The notes: a model not told the origin generated them from the sequence alone. Positions 1-12,973 are shown, numbered from the stretch's first letter. The stretch is 64,000 bases of DNA from Punica granatum (GCF_007655135.1 NC_045131.1:29992001-30056000), one strand, 5' to 3'. Made by a program: numbers and translations.

Positions 1-415
1 TACCCTGCAAAGTCCCTCTCGCGTTTTGCGGACATTATTGCAATTTGTGTACAGGTAATTAAGTCTTCTTTCACGAGTAACATCACTTCCAGGGAGAAGG
101 TGTGCAGATATATATTCATCACGGTGAATCAACAGACGCTAGTAACAGTGGGAAAATTTGAACCTTTTAGATAATCATTATGCCTTCTCTCAATTATTGA
201 TCATGCGAGACACTGCTGAAACTTTCAATGAACTAATTTATAATCTCTCTTTCTGTATTCAGCCTGAACCCGAATTCAGGCCACCAATGTCTGAAGTCGT
301 GCAGCAGTTGGTTCGGTTGGTTCAGAGGGCAAGTGTCGTGAAGAGGCGATCAAGCGATGAGTCAGGTTTCACTTACAGGACCCCAGAACACGAGGCAATC
401 GATATGTCATTCTAA
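1..415 (+). CDS. C-terminal end of a STRUBBELIG-family (SRF6/7/8-like) receptor-like kinase, 5' part outside window
   Basis: Two exons are visible, 1-54 and 263-415. The first reads [18 protein letters not shown] and stops at a GT donor at 55. An intron of 208 bp ends at an AG before 263, and the second exon reads on in frame as [16 protein letters not shown] to a TAA at 413-415. This is the last kinase subdomain (the invariant Arg of subdomain XI in [10 protein letters not shown]) followed by a short basic C-tail. The tail motifs [10 protein letters not shown] and [13 protein letters not shown] recall the SRF6/7/8 branch of the LRR-V receptor-like kinases, as I know the family; I could not align it. 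SRF proteins are plasma-membrane LRR kinases linked to cell-wall and tissue-morphogenesis signalling, and many are predicted to be catalytically atypical. The gene converges on the subtilase that ends at 760. Confidence 0.85.
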
Positions 416-759
416 TCAACCTGTGGTTCTGCCCTTAGCTGAAGTTTTTTCCTCGTCAATGATGCAAATTTTGAATACAACTCTGCGAAGGTTAGTTGAT
501 CTGCAGGGTGCCTGATAAATGTATAATCCCATGGAGCTTACCAGGAAAAGAATGTGTGATTATTTCTTTTAAAGATTCTTACTTTCATTTCTTATGATCA
601 TGCAAATTGAGGTTATATATTTCTGAATATGCTGCTGCCTTTTGCATCCAAAACTCGATATACGTCTAAGCAAGTTTAGCCAGAAACTTTTCCAGACCTT
701 ATATTCTTTTCTTCAGCCGAAGCTAAATAAAATCATCTGGAATGCATCTCTGGAGTTCA
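416..759. other. intergenic space between convergent genes (3' UTRs)
   Basis: This stretch separates the kinase stop codon from the subtilase stop codon on the opposite strand. It contains no open frame and no repeat that I recognise. It probably holds both 3' untranslated regions, back to back. Confidence 0.6.
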
Positions 760-3700
760 CTATACAGAAACTGTCCGAATAGTTAATGGTATTCTTACAA
801 TGTGATTCAAGCTCCCTGTCCAGACAATTTCACCAAAGCTGAAAGTGCTCATCGCTCGAGTAACATTAACTTCTATGTCAAAATCCCGGGTTTCCCCGGG
901 ATTAACTGTAAACCAAGTTGGGTTTAAGCTTATAGTCGTCCCATTCGGGGGAAGGACTGAGCCTAAGTAAGTCTCCTGCACTGTCCCAACGTTTTTTATG
1001 CTCCTCTGAACTGTCCTGGATTTGTTTAGCGCTGATATGGTAACTGAGGGAAGGTTGAGGTCTGATGGGTGGGCGAGTGTCCGAGTGCAGGGTTCCCCTG
1101 TTGCTGCTTGAACCACCGATGGGCGAATGCCCGGTATCGAGCACAAGAAACCAATATAGTCTTCATATTCTGCATCACAAAAAAAAATTATATCAGCAGA
1201 AAGCGAGAATGGATGGTTGAAATCAGTTTGCCTGGACTGGGTAGATGTGGGTAAATGCAATTACCTGAATAGAAAACCAGGCCAGGATCGATTGCTCCTG
1301 TGGGGTTGATGTGGCCTGAACCGATTGCGAAAGGAGTAGAGGTGGTGAGGCTGAAATCAAAACCCTCAGACATTATAATGTTACCGAAGTTGTCATGTTT
1401 AATCGCAGTAGTAGACATCGCTGAAGCTATCATAGAGGGTGTCCATGTCGGGCGAGACTGCTTGATCAGAGCAGCAATACCGGCAACATGAGGAGTTGCC
1501 ATGCTCGTCCCTGATAGTAGCGCGAAACTGTGTCCTGAAAGGTACCATAGAATCAGTATATGTAGAGATAAACCTTTCGATTGGTTTCAATCAGGACCAT
1601 ATCTTGATCATAATAAAGACTAGGCAGACCTCTTAGGAGTTGCTCCGAGACACTCATGGGACTCCAAGCAGCCCACACCTGGCGGCCTGGGGCGAGAATA
1701 TCGGGCTTTAATACATCGATGAGGTTCTTGTAAACATCGATGAAGTCAGGTCCTCGGGAAGAGAACCGGCTGACAGTGGGAGCTCTTCTGGTGAATGCAG
1801 CAGCTCGTCCCTCTCCGATGGCAGCTCTCGCTCTGAAGTTGGTCACGGCCCCTGCCCTGTCCCGGGAAGTTTGCCGTTGGTAGTATTGCAATATTACCTG
1901 CATCAGGAGAATGCCGCAGTTTTTCTCTTTAAATTCAGGTCTGAAAGCTCCATCCTTTTCGAGCGATGGAACTATAAAGGAGACATACTTCTTCACGGAC
2001 TCGATCCACACAATAATTTCACACGAACAAGTTCCTTGAACAATACATATGTGTACCTTGACGTCGGAAACATTCGGGATCATTATCCCCGGGACGGGGA
2101 ATGGTATAGGCTCCACTATGAAGTCTCCATACTTCGGGTTGGCCACCAGAACGAAACCTGTGAAGTGTAGATCTCTGGCTGTGCTTAGAATTGCGGAAAC
2201 GCTGGAGGTCTGATTGATGAAGCCACTCGAGAAGGTACAAATAACTACGCTGCCTTGCACTATAAGAGGGTCAAATGCTTCCGGATATTGGCATTCCTCC
2301 GTGTACGGCGGTGTCCTCGGAAAGGTCCCATTCCGCTTGACAGCATCCTGCGCCAATACGAGCCTGTACATAAAGAGACCGCTCCCGAGGGTTGGTCCTA
2401 ATCATTCAGACGGGCAAGACATGTCAACCCGACAGTAGAACTTCAGCCACGCATATGGAAGAACCTCATGTTGGGACATAAGACGAATAAGGTACCTGAC
2501 AATCCCACTCCTCCGACTCTCGTACCATTTCCAAGGAGAAGGGACCCAGTGTAGGTTCTGTCTGTGGAGGAAGCGGCCGCGCCAACCACCCATGGGCTGT
2601 AGGAGATCACCGAGGAAGGTGATGGGCCACTGTTTCCAGCCGCTTGGACTACGAACACTCCAGCCCTCCGTGCAAACAGCATCACTATGTCGAACATGCC
2701 CAATACCGTGAGCGTGCTCTGTGGCGGCTGGACCGGTCCCACCGATAGAGTCAATATGTCCACTCCATCATAAATGGCCTGTCATATTGCATAAAATTTG
2801 TGAAATTCAAAGTATTACACAATATCAATAAATTTTTCGCCAGAGATTTTCCGAACAAGTATCAATTTTTTGTACTAAGGAAATTAGTAGATCGGTTCTG
2901 AAATGGAGATGGATGAAGGGGATTAATTGTGCTAATTACCTGATCAATTGCTGCAATCACATCTGTTAAGGTCCCTATTGTTGGGAACATTGCCTTATAA
3001 ACAGCAATTCTGTGGCAAAGAATGTTTAAAATTAAACTGTCAATTCGATAAAAAGCATTTGTAAATATCTGTCAATTAGTAAATCCAAATGTCTCAGTCT
3101 TATGACCGAAGATTTGAATAATGTCTAAGCATGCTGGAAGAGAAATGGAATTATTAAAAAGGATTGATACATCCATATGAGGTTTACTATTGGCCATGGT
3201 ATATTTTGTAGCGTGAGGGACCGGAATTAACGAACTTTACATCACCTTGCAGCAGGGGCCATCCCGCTCGAGAGTCCATACAAAAAGCCGTTCACGACGA
3301 CCGGGACGTCTGCATTCCCAGCTGCTATGGAAGCTACATGACTGCTCACATAGAATTACAACTCAATTATACACTTCTTCTTCCCCAGTGAAAATGAAAT
3401 TTTAAATAATTATATGCAAAATTGGTAAAAATTTGTCACTATCAGTATCAGCCTACCCGGGATGAACAAAAGAGTTGACATTTCATGCTGGGCCGGGTAT
3501 TGTAATGAGCTTGGCCCATACAATTGGGCCCTATCAGGCCCATTACTAAAAACGCCCAGATTGAACAAGATCCTAACTAATCCAATAATCCAAATGAAAA
3601 TATTTTCAATTAATAATTTTTATATAAATTTTTTTTTAAGAAAAAATAATTGCCAAATGAAATCGCGATCTTGGTCTTACATATGGTACCAGAGTACGGT

Positions 3701-4861
3701 TTGTGCTGCATGCCCAGTTGAATAGTTTACGTTCATCAGAACCCGAGCAGCTTGAGCCATATATACTCGACTCGATCATTTTCATAAAACCATATACATT
3801 AGTTTCTCTTTAAAGATTTTTTTTTATTGCATTTCAATTGGGAAATGTAAAAACACCATCAGCTGATGCATATTATATGATGATATACCTGCCATGCCCG
3901 ACTGCATCAAATGGTGAGAGGAAGTCGACCGACCGGTTCAAGGGAGCGACGGCCTGGGCCCCGGCGGAGAAGAACCTCGCGGAGGCTATCTTCCCATTGC
4001 ATGAGGTGGCGGGGAACTGAGGGCCAGTCTCACACTTTCCCAAGAAACGAGATGCGTTCGCTGGCCCACATGAAACACCATTCGACTGGCGAGCTGAGAA
4101 GCTCGGGTGTAACGGGTTGATGCCTGTGTCGACAAACCCGATCACGATCCCTTCCCCCGCGGTTCTCCCTCCTCCTTGCTGCTTCCACAGTCCTTCCGGC
4201 AGCCCTAGGAACTCCGGCGTGTAGGTTGTCATCATCTCGGCTCCTCTATCCCTCTCCATTAGCTTCACTCCTAGAGCCTTTTTCAGCTTCTTAGCCTGCA
4301 AAATTCATGTTATGATACAGTTCATGCTGCTATATATGGAATCCGATGTCCACGGTGCAAACCAACCTCAGACAGGGTGGCATGGACGGCGAAGCCATTT
4401 ACGACGTGTTTGAAGCTGTAGAGCTTGTCGTAGGTTCCATTCCTGAGAGTGTTCTGGAGAAGTTGGTCATGAGACTTCACCAGCTTCTCTGCACAAGCCC
4501 TAGACATCTCTCTACCCCATCCCATGCAGAAGAAAGACAACATAAAAGATCAACCTTCCTACCAAATTGCGTTTCGGTATAACAGTTATCAGATGTACAT
4601 GCGTATGACACTGAACTGACCACGGTCACAGTTACGAGTGTGTTCTGACCTGTTCATCTGCGGTCTATGCAAACATTCTCTAGCTTGACGGCAATTTGTA
4701 GAACCTCCATGAAAGGCAACAGGCTCTCCTTCCATCAGGACTAAGTATATGCCTCTCTTTTCTATGGTTTCGATGCTGGCAACGACCACGGAAATCGCAA
4801 GCAGGATCAGGAACGTGATTATCGCGAGATGTTCTTGGGAAATCTTAGCCATAATTGTCAT
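760..4861 (-). CDS. subtilisin-like serine protease, SBT2 subfamily (ALE1/SBT2.4-like branch likely), complete
   Basis: Ten exons join without a frame break: 4861-4650, 4511-4367, 4295-3889, 3341-3246, 3009-2940, 2778-2496, 2397-2057, 1897-1630, 1534-1265 and 1169-760, giving 833 residues. All introns are GT-AG. The protein starts with a hydrophobic signal peptide (IITFLILLAISVVVA). An I9 prodomain follows (YLVLMEGEP to about residue 140), then the S8 domain. The catalytic set is intact: Asp175 (GFVDTG), His253 (GHGSHVA), oxyanion Asn359 (QAAGNSG) and Ser618 (GTSMATPH). A fibronectin III-like C-terminal domain closes the protein. The order YSFKHVVNGFAVH, TTYTPEFLGLP and YEDYIGFLC is typical of plant SBT2 proteases, which are secreted and process peptides or wall proteins; ALE1/SBT2.4 acts in embryo cuticle formation. 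A second ATG at 4852 could also serve as start. The SBT2 call is firm; the exact orthologue is not. Confidence 0.9.
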
Positions 4862-5330
4862 AACGAGGTGCGCCAGTAATGGAATATCTTGGTCTGAGAT
4901 GTAGCTTTAACTTGTAATAATGGTGAGTGAGGTCCTTAAATGTGAATAAAGCTACTTTCTATTGCACAAATTCATCCTAGTTTAAGGAACAGTTCAGGGT
5001 GTAACGTATGTCTTGTTTTATGTCCTTGCCATCTATGGCTTGGTCGAGAAATTATTGCTTACAGTAAAAGTCCAAAACATGAAAAGAATGTATAACGCAG
5101 TGATACATGCTCTCCCCCGGTAATAAAAATATTTCAAGTTCGATAATCAATGGGACTATCCGTGCCTAATTATTTATAATTAAAATTTATATTTTATTAT
5201 ACTAGGTTCATCGGTTTCCCTTGTGATAAAAATAAAAATAAAAAATCCAACACATGATTTATGCTACTCATCCAATCGTGTCTTGAGTAACTCGTTAAGC
5301 CCACCTACCCGAGTTCCTGCAATTGAGGAA
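4862..5330. other. upstream region of the subtilase, no gene seen
   Basis: This is the likely promoter and 5' UTR side of the minus-strand subtilase. It is AT-rich, with no convincing open frame or RNA gene. I cannot name individual cis elements with confidence. Confidence 0.4.
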
Positions 5331-5705
5331 AAGCATTCCTCCAATCAACATAGATTGGTTCAAATAGTTTGAAGTTTGTTCCTCTAAAATAAGATATTAG
5401 GAGAGCTTTACTCTCTTAGTGGGTTGATCCGGCTCGAACTCAATCAGTCGAGATCTATTGAACTTTCGAATGCCATAGTGTACAAAAAAAAAAGTTTTGA
5501 GTTCAAATTTTGTAAATGGAGAAAATCTACATACAATGGTGCACACAAAAGGGGAAAAAAAAAAAAGGTCACGAGTTCAAGTATTATAAATGGAGAAAAT
5601 CCGCGCAGTAAGAATTTTAGTATTTAGTGGGCCAACTCGGCTCGAACTAGATTAATCAGAGTTCACTAGATTTTCAAATATCACATGATGCACGCTGAAA
5701 AAGCA
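5331..5705 (+). repeat. SINE-like repeat, diverged and partly duplicated copies
   Basis: The segment opens with a CATAGATTGGTTCAAATAG head and runs to a conserved tail with GGGTTGATCCGGCTCGAAC, CAGTCGAGATCTATTGAAC and a GTGTACA end. The tail recurs at about 5628-5700 as GGGCCAACTCGGCTCGAAC. Two TGGAGAAAATC blocks lie between them near 5516 and 5592. The same head and tail recur at 22850, 50215, 50331 and 55650. See the SINE finding for the family evidence. Confidence 0.5.
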
Positions 5706-5812
5706 TTCCTCCTAAATTATCAACTGTGACTCATTCTGTACACAACGTCAAGTAAAACTGTTGGTCTAATTATCTAACTCTAAAACAAGATGTCTATGAT
5801 TATAATCACTTA

Positions 5813-6241
5813 TGGGCTACGGGCCTAACGACTCGAGTCCAAGCCCATCGTGAAAGTCTGCTATGATGGCCCATCATGCCAAGAGTAAGCGACGAGGCCC
5901 AAGCCCAAGACTAGCTTGGGCCTAGTCAAGTATCTACAGGACAGGTAGCATGATCTTTCATGTTTCCGCAGTCAGAATAGTTCGTATAATCAAATATTCA
6001 CCGAATATATTTCTACCCAAGTATATCGAAAATATCCATATATATCCTCTCTCCTATATAAGCATGTTAGGTTATTTATGGTTAATGCAATACTGAAATA
6101 AATCCTATACTGACTTAAGAATCGGAGGGGGAATCAAGGAACACCCTCGACGTCCTTCGTGCAGGTTAGCTTGGAGCGTTATTCGTGAGGATAGGATCGT
6201 GAAGACCATCAAAACCTGAAGCTCGGATCCCCATTCCATCA
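5813..6241 (+). mobile_element. possible solo LTR of a gypsy-type element
   Basis: The segment starts TGGGCTACGGGCC and ends CCATTCCATCA, so it has TG...CA ends. It contains a promoter-like CTCCTATATAAGC at about 6050 and, downstream, a GACTTAAGAATCGGAGGGGG stretch that resembles the R/U5 region of plant gypsy LTRs. It lies inside a locally duplicated block: ACTCTAAAACAAGATGT occurs before it near 5777 and after it near 6281, and TTGTTTGTTCATC occurs at about 6255 and 6328. No clean 5-bp target duplication is visible, so the borders are tentative. Confidence 0.4.
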
Positions 6242-6392
6242 TAATGGCAATCAATTTGTTTGTTCATCTGGTCATGCATCGACTCTAAAACAAGATGTAT
6301 ATGATTATAATTACCAATGTCGATAAATTTGTTTGTTCATCGGGGTCATGCAACTATAATTACGAAGTACTAAATGCAAGACTGGCACATAT

Positions 6393-7383
6393 TAGGGGTG
6401 TGCACAGATACCGAGTATACTCGAAACCGGTCGGAACCTACCCGTTAAAGTAGAGTCCGAGTAACTCATATTGAAAATATGATAGATCCGAGTATTAAAA
6501 TAAAGAACCAATGAAAACCGATTCCGGTTTTGATTATGACATATAGGATACCCAGAATCGGAACCGAATAATAGTTACCAATAAAAAAATCACTGATAGT
6601 CTACCCTCTTTGTTTATGGAGTTGAACACAACTCCGCTCTACTCTCTTATTTTTATTTTTCTTCAAAAAGGACCCCAGCTTTATTTTCTTTGAAAAATTG
6701 CCCCAACCTCTTCCCAACAAATCCTCTCTTTGGCTCGTCTTCTTCCCAAAGTTCTCATCCTTACACCTCAACTTGAAGGCCATTTCAAATCTATCAATGA
6801 GTTGGGTCCTACATTTTTGCATATTGAAGGCTCAATGCCCTCTTATCATCAAGAACTGTAACAATTTTTTTTTTTTATAATAATTTTTAGGTAAAGAGGC
6901 TATGATTCGAAGCAAGGGGGTTTAGATCAAAGCCAAATGTGACTCGAGTCAAAGCAACAAAGCTTCCATTGAATCCTTACTGTTGCGATTCCAAGGCATA
7001 AAGGGCTTCGATCGAAGCCATTTGTGCCTCGAATGCAGTAACAAGGGTGATTGAAGCCCTTTAAGACTCGAATCAAAGCAACAAGGCTCCCATCGAACCC
7101 CTGATGCTTCGATTCAAGGCAAAGGGGCTTCAATCGAACCCCCGTTCTTCTTCTTTGAAGGAAGGGGGAAAAAATATGAATAATAATAATAATAATAATA
7201 ATAAAGAATTTACATGTTCCAACAAGGTATTCGGAATCTGTGGTATAATACAAGTTCCGGGTAAATTCCGGTTCCAAGATTCAAAAGGGTAGGGTTTGGT
7301 TCCAAAATCTTGAAACATGTCCATCACAAGGCAGTGTTTGGGTATCGTGAAAAATACAAGATATCCAGACCCGATCACTCCTA
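6393..7383 (-). mobile_element. hAT-like non-autonomous element, copy B
   Basis: One end reads TAGGGGTGTGCACAGATACC at 6393 and the other ends GACCCGATCACTCCTA at 7383. These match, in inverted orientation, the two ends of the element at 25442-26030. The shared sequences include the GAGTATACTCGAAACCGGTC region and the GTATCGTGAAAAATACA region. The flanking octamers GCACATAT and GAGCATAC agree at 5 of 8 bases, which fits an old 8-bp target duplication. The interior carries a degenerate repeat array (about 6890-7150, built from GATTCGAAGC / CAAAGCAACAA blocks) and an (AAT)n microsatellite at 7177-7204. There is no transposase frame, so the copy is not autonomous. Confidence 0.6.
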
Positions 7384-7391
7384 GAGCATAC

Positions 7392-8460
7392 TCACGAGCT
7401 AAAATCTTTAGACATATCAAAAAGAGGGGTCACCAGTTTCATAATAGATTATAGGTGCATAAAATATCTGTGACAACCTTAGTAGAGATTCTTCTGCAGC
7501 CACCTTAGCGGAAGTTTCCTCCTTAAGAAATTTCGAATATTTTAACAATATATTTAGTTAAAGTTGATCTCTTCATAATTATATTTTAATTAAAATTTTT
7601 CAGTTATTTTCATAATACAAGATGATAATGTCTTACAAAATTTATATAACCAAAATTGGAGTTCCCACGACTTTTAGAATAAGAGCCTTTTGTCTTGACC
7701 TTGTGAAGATAATGCGAGCATGTAAGCACAAATAGTAAGGTTTTTTTTTTTTCCTTAAACACTATTTATAGATTATTTTTCAACTTTCAAAACAGAAAAG
7801 ACTTTTGAGGTTCTATGAGTATAGTGGCACGATAATAAGAAGACATTCGTCGTGTTGTAATTTGTGAAAATTTTAAAAGCTACTCAATCATGAACTATCT
7901 CTAATCTATGTAATATATTCCAAGGTGTTGCTTCGGCTTTTATAATTGTATGTAGAATTAGAGACTTTTTCTTTTTTACGTATATCCTATTATCCGAAAG
8001 TTCCAAGGTCTATCAGAGTGAATTCTTGTCATCTACAAGACAGACTTGAGCCCGACATCTTAATTAAAGAAAACAAGCGTAAAACCTCTTAAACTTAAAC
8101 AAACTCAAACGTGGTATTTGGGGATTTAACTGAACCCCTCAAGAACAATGTGAATTATTGACCGAAGTATAAAATTTCCTTGTTTATAAGTACTAATAAT
8201 CTATCCATCAGGTTCCAGAAATTGAGAAGATACAGTTCTATTTTAAGCTCCCGCGATGCTTTTCTTCTGGAACCGAAGTAGCAGATTCAAGGTACGTATT
8301 TCTTTTACCAAATCCAACGAAAATCATGAGGACGCAAAGATTAATTATAAAACTTCACAGTTGCTTCGATAAAAAGTCGATGAGAATCCAGAGCACGCAC
8401 TCCCTGGTTCAGAACACACAGACATAAGAGCAAAGCTCCAAAAGCTCCCTCTTTACATCA
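7392..8460. other. intergenic, no gene seen
   Basis: This is AT-rich sequence with no open frame of note and no repeat end that I recognise. The last 200 bases before 8680 probably belong to the 3' UTR of the BAH-PHD gene. Confidence 0.4.
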
Positions 8461-8680
8461 CAAGCAGAAGTTTTACAACAGCATACCTCCTAAAAAGCTA
8501 ACCTGAAAGAGTCCATAGAAACCCTAACATAAGCACAGTTCACTAAAGAGTCGGTTCCTTTCCGAGGCAAACCAAGGTCCACCAACACTGTACACCTCAC
8601 CTCACACACAAGCATTCTACTCGCTAAAATTTCCAAAGGGTCATTCTTTCGAGCAAAATAAGGCGAGCTGATTGATGCCT

Positions 8681-11600
8681 TTATCTCTTCCTGCGCTTCG
8701 ATTCCACCTGCAAAAGAATTAAGATTATTTAGAAAGCACATCCCGATGAATGCCAATGCTTCCCCGCATCCAGTATAGCCAACTTTTCCACAATATCCTT
8801 ACATTTGTTCAGCTATAAATTAGACAGAATCCATAAGTACATTATTATCAGGAGAATAGAGAACCTAAAGCACATAACAATTTGAGCAGAGCAATTCAAC
8901 AAACCAAGTTTCTTGTTGAAAGACCGTTTTAAGCGAAACTCAAAGAAAGGAACCGAGCAATCTGAATCCAACATGCGCATATCACCTTGAACTCCATAAC
9001 AATAACAATATAAAAGGCAGTTTTCTATCTATAAGCTGCAATGCACAAGTCCAACTATATTATCATTCAAATACAATCATCTAACGGAACCCGAGAAATT
9101 AAGAGAAAGTTACTTTTGTACTTTTCTTGATAAGCACATATAGGGTCCACTTAGTTAAGCAGCCTACCATAATTCCTCTTCCTCTCATTCTTGTTGATAA
9201 AAGAATATACCTCAAGTAGCAAGGACCTCAAATCATAATAATAAGTAAACATTCAGACAAACAAAAGGACCAACACTTGTATTGGATGAAAGAATGAAAT
9301 ATTCTGCAGAGTCCATGAATGACTAGTCTACATTCACAGATTAAAAAGCATGATGCATCAGCCTTAATCAGCTTTCTACCGCTCCAAGATAAGGAAAAGA
9401 AAAACTTAAAAGAGAACAGTATAACTGTGACTTGGCTTAGAAATGCTGAAGATCTGAGAAAGAGTACGTAATCATATACTGTTTGCTAGCAGAATTGGCA
9501 TTCACTTTATATCCAATAGCTGGTAAACACATGAAGAGGACACAGGAAATAAGTACAAATGCAGATTTCCATGTCAGCTCCACTCTCCAACAAGACAAAA
9601 TTATCACAAGCATTACAACAAATTCTGGCAACAGAGAACACCCCTTTTACCAGGTAAACAGGAACACGCAAGGACCTCAGCAAAGCAGGATAAAAAAATT
9701 GATTTTCATGCATTTAGAAAAACAAATAAAAATCATAAAAGAGAAATGGAAATCTTGAACGCAAAAAAAATTGTTCATATAAGCAAAGAGCTCAGTATCC
9801 GGCATTTGCAGTCACAGATAATTAACATTGCAGTTTCTCATGAAAAATTTCCAGTATCAAACTACATTTCAAAGGAAGCTTCTATATTTTCCTCTAACTG
9901 AACTCGAAGCATTAGATGTCTCTAACATTAAATTATTCTTCAACATATTGCACCCATAATGAGATTGACCTTCATTATTTTTTGTACTTCAAGATGAAGT
10001 TAGTGGAGATATTTCACCCCGAGGCTAAAAATCAATTAACCTGCGTACCTACATCCATTACACCATCAGAAAATACATGTATATACACGTCTTATTGCCT
10101 TAAAAAATAGCCTCAATCGATCAAAGCTTTGAAAAGCAGCAAAACCAACCAAGACAATTCAAGATATTCTTTCATTTGCAAAGTTTTTTTTTCCATAGAG
10201 ATATTGAAGCTGGTCTTTGAGGTGGATACTTGTTGGAGACATAAACAGAAAATTACAATATTGGCACTCTAATAAACTATGTCGAAATTACAACCAATAA
10301 TTATCACCTTCATATCAGCTGCTGGGGATGCAGTAAATCCATTCTCTGCTCGTTTGGCATCATCATCAGAACATTCAGCACATACAAAGTGATCTAGCCG
10401 TTTTGCTTCTTCAATGGTCATACCAACACAAGCTGGATGATACCTGGCAATAAGGAAATTTTGAAAACAATTAGCAGTCAAGGAACATGTAAGCAAACAC
10501 CATGCAGAAAGTTCTCTACCTTGTGACTACCAAAGGGGAACTGCAGCATCAGTGTCTCCAATGTGTTATGTAGGAAATATCAATAAGAGGCTCCGAGTAT
10601 CTTATGCAAGGAAAGGTTGCAGGTCCAATGCGAAAGCAGCATTTGCTCCCCTTTCTCTCAGTAAGTGACAGATTCATTGTGTAAAACATGCTGTAATTTT
10701 CATACAGTTTTTGGATTTGGAATATTCTTTTCCCTTATATATATTCTTTCAGGACCATTTTTTCCTCCAATCAAGATTCATAACACATCCCTCAGTAATG
10801 GAAACGTTTGCAACATCGGCAAGGTGGACCCTTTTGTTAGGATAGAGGATTCTACATTAAGATATTCTTTTCAAAATCAAGGAACCTCCTTTCATCAACA
10901 ACCCAACCCAAGTAAGCATCAAAGGCACATACTACCAGCAAATGCGGAGCAAAGGGAATAGAACAAGTACCAGTCCTTGCACCCCTCGCATTGCACCATC
11001 AGGTCATCTGGATTGTACGGCATCTCACACTTGCAATACCTTCATTGAACACATAGATGAGTCAAGCAACACATGAAACTGCCCATAATGAGAAAAACCA
11101 AACGGTTCTATCGTAATGCAAAACGTTTTCATCATTTGCTGCGGAAAAAGGTTGAACGGGTCAAAGCGAGAATTTTCCTGGGTCAATGGAAAAATGCAGC
11201 CTTTGAATTTTTCATATTTGCATTTCGTCCTTCCGTTGAAGACACTTGTCCGTAACCGAAGGACACAAAATACAGTAAAACGACACAAATGAAGGCAAGA
11301 AACGACGGGGCTCAGCAAATGAGGAAGACTCACACGGCCACTCTATCAGGCGTGAAGGCGCCAGTAGCAGCCTTGTACTCGAATCTGCAGTAATAGTCCT
11401 CGGCGCCGACGTTTTCAAGCTTCGTGTAGTTCTTGAAGGAGTGGACAATACACTTGCCCTCGATGGTGTGAGCGCTCTGGATGTCGTAGTGGTCGGAGAG
11501 GAAGAGCTCCTTAGCTCCGTGGAACTGGCGCCTTCCCCCAATGGACTCCTCGGGGCGGTAGTACCACCTGACCCTGACCTTGACGTTGTTCCGGCTGTCG

Positions 11601-11773
11601 GACTCGATCTTCTCGACCCGGGCGACGTAGGGTGGCTTCCCGGTGTCGGAGGGCCGCATCAGGACGCAATCGCCGGCCCTCACGACCTTGTTGGTGCCCC
11701 TGATGGTGTAGGAGTCGAGGTCCTTCTTGCCGGGCTTGGGCTTGGGCATGAGGCCGGGTCGGGTCTTCGCCAT
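8681..11773 (-). CDS. EBS: EARLY BOLTING IN SHORT DAYS-type BAH-PHD histone reader, complete
   Basis: Four exons join in frame: 11773-11334, 11039-10971, 10443-10308 and 8707-8681, giving 223 residues (Arabidopsis EBS is of similar size). The start MAKTRPG matches the family. A BAH domain covers about residues 20-140 and includes [19 protein letters not shown] and WYYRPEES. A Cys4-His-Cys3 PHD finger follows with Cys149, Cys151, Cys164, Cys167, His172, Cys175, Cys191 and Cys194. The C-terminus ESKRRKR is a basic, nuclear-localisation-like tail encoded by a 27-bp last exon after a 1.6-kb intron. EBS and its paralogue SHL read H3K27me3 through the BAH domain and H3K4me2/3 through the PHD finger, and repress flowering genes such as FT. 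The sequence looks closer to EBS than to SHL, judged from memory of the family. Confidence 0.93.
8708..10307 (-). other. long third intron of the EBS-type gene
   Basis: A GTGATAATT donor directly follows ATGAAG, and the intron ends CTTTTGCAG before the 27-bp last exon. It spans 1,600 bp, more than twice the whole coding sequence. It holds no gene-like frame; the short frames in it carry no family signature. Confidence 0.75.
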
Positions 11774-12000
11774 TTGGGGACAGTGCGCGGCGGGGCTTCG
11801 CTAGGGCTTCCGGGACAATGCAAGGATTTGGAGCTTAATTTAATGGCGGTGGAGAGTGGGAGCGGAGATTCAGAAACCCTAGATTTCCGGAAGGGGAAGA
11901 GGAGGAAGATGAAGAGAAGCCTTAGACCTCATGAGAGAGATTGGGGAGAGAGAGAAGTGGACTGTGAGAAAGTCCAGCTTTTTTTTATTGCAGAGTTTTT
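11774..12000 (-). promoter_or_regulatory. 5' UTR and proximal promoter of the EBS-type gene
   Basis: The region directly upstream of the start codon is richer in G and C than its surroundings. It includes the telo-box-like AAACCCTAG at about 11875 and a GAGAGAGA stretch near 11935-11955. Both motifs are common near the start of plant housekeeping and chromatin genes. Their function here is inferred. Confidence 0.35.
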
Positions 12001-12054
12001 TTTCAGTAGTTAATATTTATAAAAAAAAATTTAACGTAAGTTTCAATTTTAAAA

Positions 12055-12660
12055 AAAGACAGTAAATTCAAATTCTCACTTTTGGGGCTAAATAAAATTT
12101 TCATTTATTATTGGCCTGCCAAAAATGTAAAGATTTTGGTCTATCAAGTGAAAGCAAGTGAAAATGTTCCGAATTTGGGGGTTGATTATCATGTTAAATA
12201 AATTTTCAAATTGAAGACCTTAAAAGTGGACAATTTAAAAACTGTGATATTATCAGTGGACGGTATCAGATTTCCGCTGGAGTTTGTAATTGACATAATT
12301 TAGTACCTCTAAAAATTATACTTAATCCTATCTTGATTAAGTTTGGTATTTGAATGTGATAAAATGATTCAGTTTGATAGATATAGATAAAAAATGATCA
12401 AACTTATTTTAAAAATTAATTACCATCATATGAAGTTATGAACTGTTTGTTAAGTTTTAAATAAAATAGAAAATGACAGCAAATTCATTTTTTCACTTTT
12501 TTTCTCCAAATAAATTCTTCATTTGTTCTTTACCTGTGATTTTGGTTTATCCACCAAAGCAAATGAAAATTTCCCAAATTTAAGGGTTGATACCTCTTTT
12601 TAAATAAATCTCCAAATTAAAGACCTTAAAAGAGCCCAATTTCAAACACTGATAATAATA
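12055..12660 (+). repeat. two diverged copies of a dispersed repeat in tandem
   Basis: A block of about 200 bp (12058-12260) contains AGTAAATTCAAATTCTCAC, TGTAAAGATTTTGGTCTAT and AAGACCTTAAAAGTGG. A second block (about 12475-12665) repeats the order as GCAAATTCATTTTTTCAC, TGATTTTGGTTTATCC and AAGACCTTAAAAGAGCCC. A third copy lies at 21438-22835 and is split by a transposon. No coding capacity is seen. Confidence 0.55.
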
Positions 12661-12971
12661 TCGAATGATATGACGGGATCTCTGGCCCATAGTGATTGTA
12701 TATAAGAATATAAGGTGATTGTATATGACAAAAAATGATCAAATACCCAAGTGTTTTTGTAAATAAGATCATAAAAATCGACTTTTGTTCGCCTCTTTTT
12801 GGTGAATAGAACAATATTTCATTGTTATGTCTTTGAAAAAAAAAAACGCAGTTAACTTCCCTTTTCCATTTATTTTCCCAAAAATTAGTAGATTTTTATC
12901 GTTTCTGCAATAAAGATATTTTCGTGTTCTTAAAATTTCTAGATTTTGCAAATAAGTTATTCATCCTTTTT

Positions 12972-12973
<2 letters not shown>

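Noticed and set aside
7177..7204. (AAT)n run with repeated spacing, considered as an array
   Set aside because: A plain microsatellite. No CRISPR-like array is present, nor is one expected in a plant genome.
11441..12013. 190-codon frame on the plus strand over the EBS first exon
   Set aside because: It is the antisense shadow of a well-supported exon and has no domain of its own.
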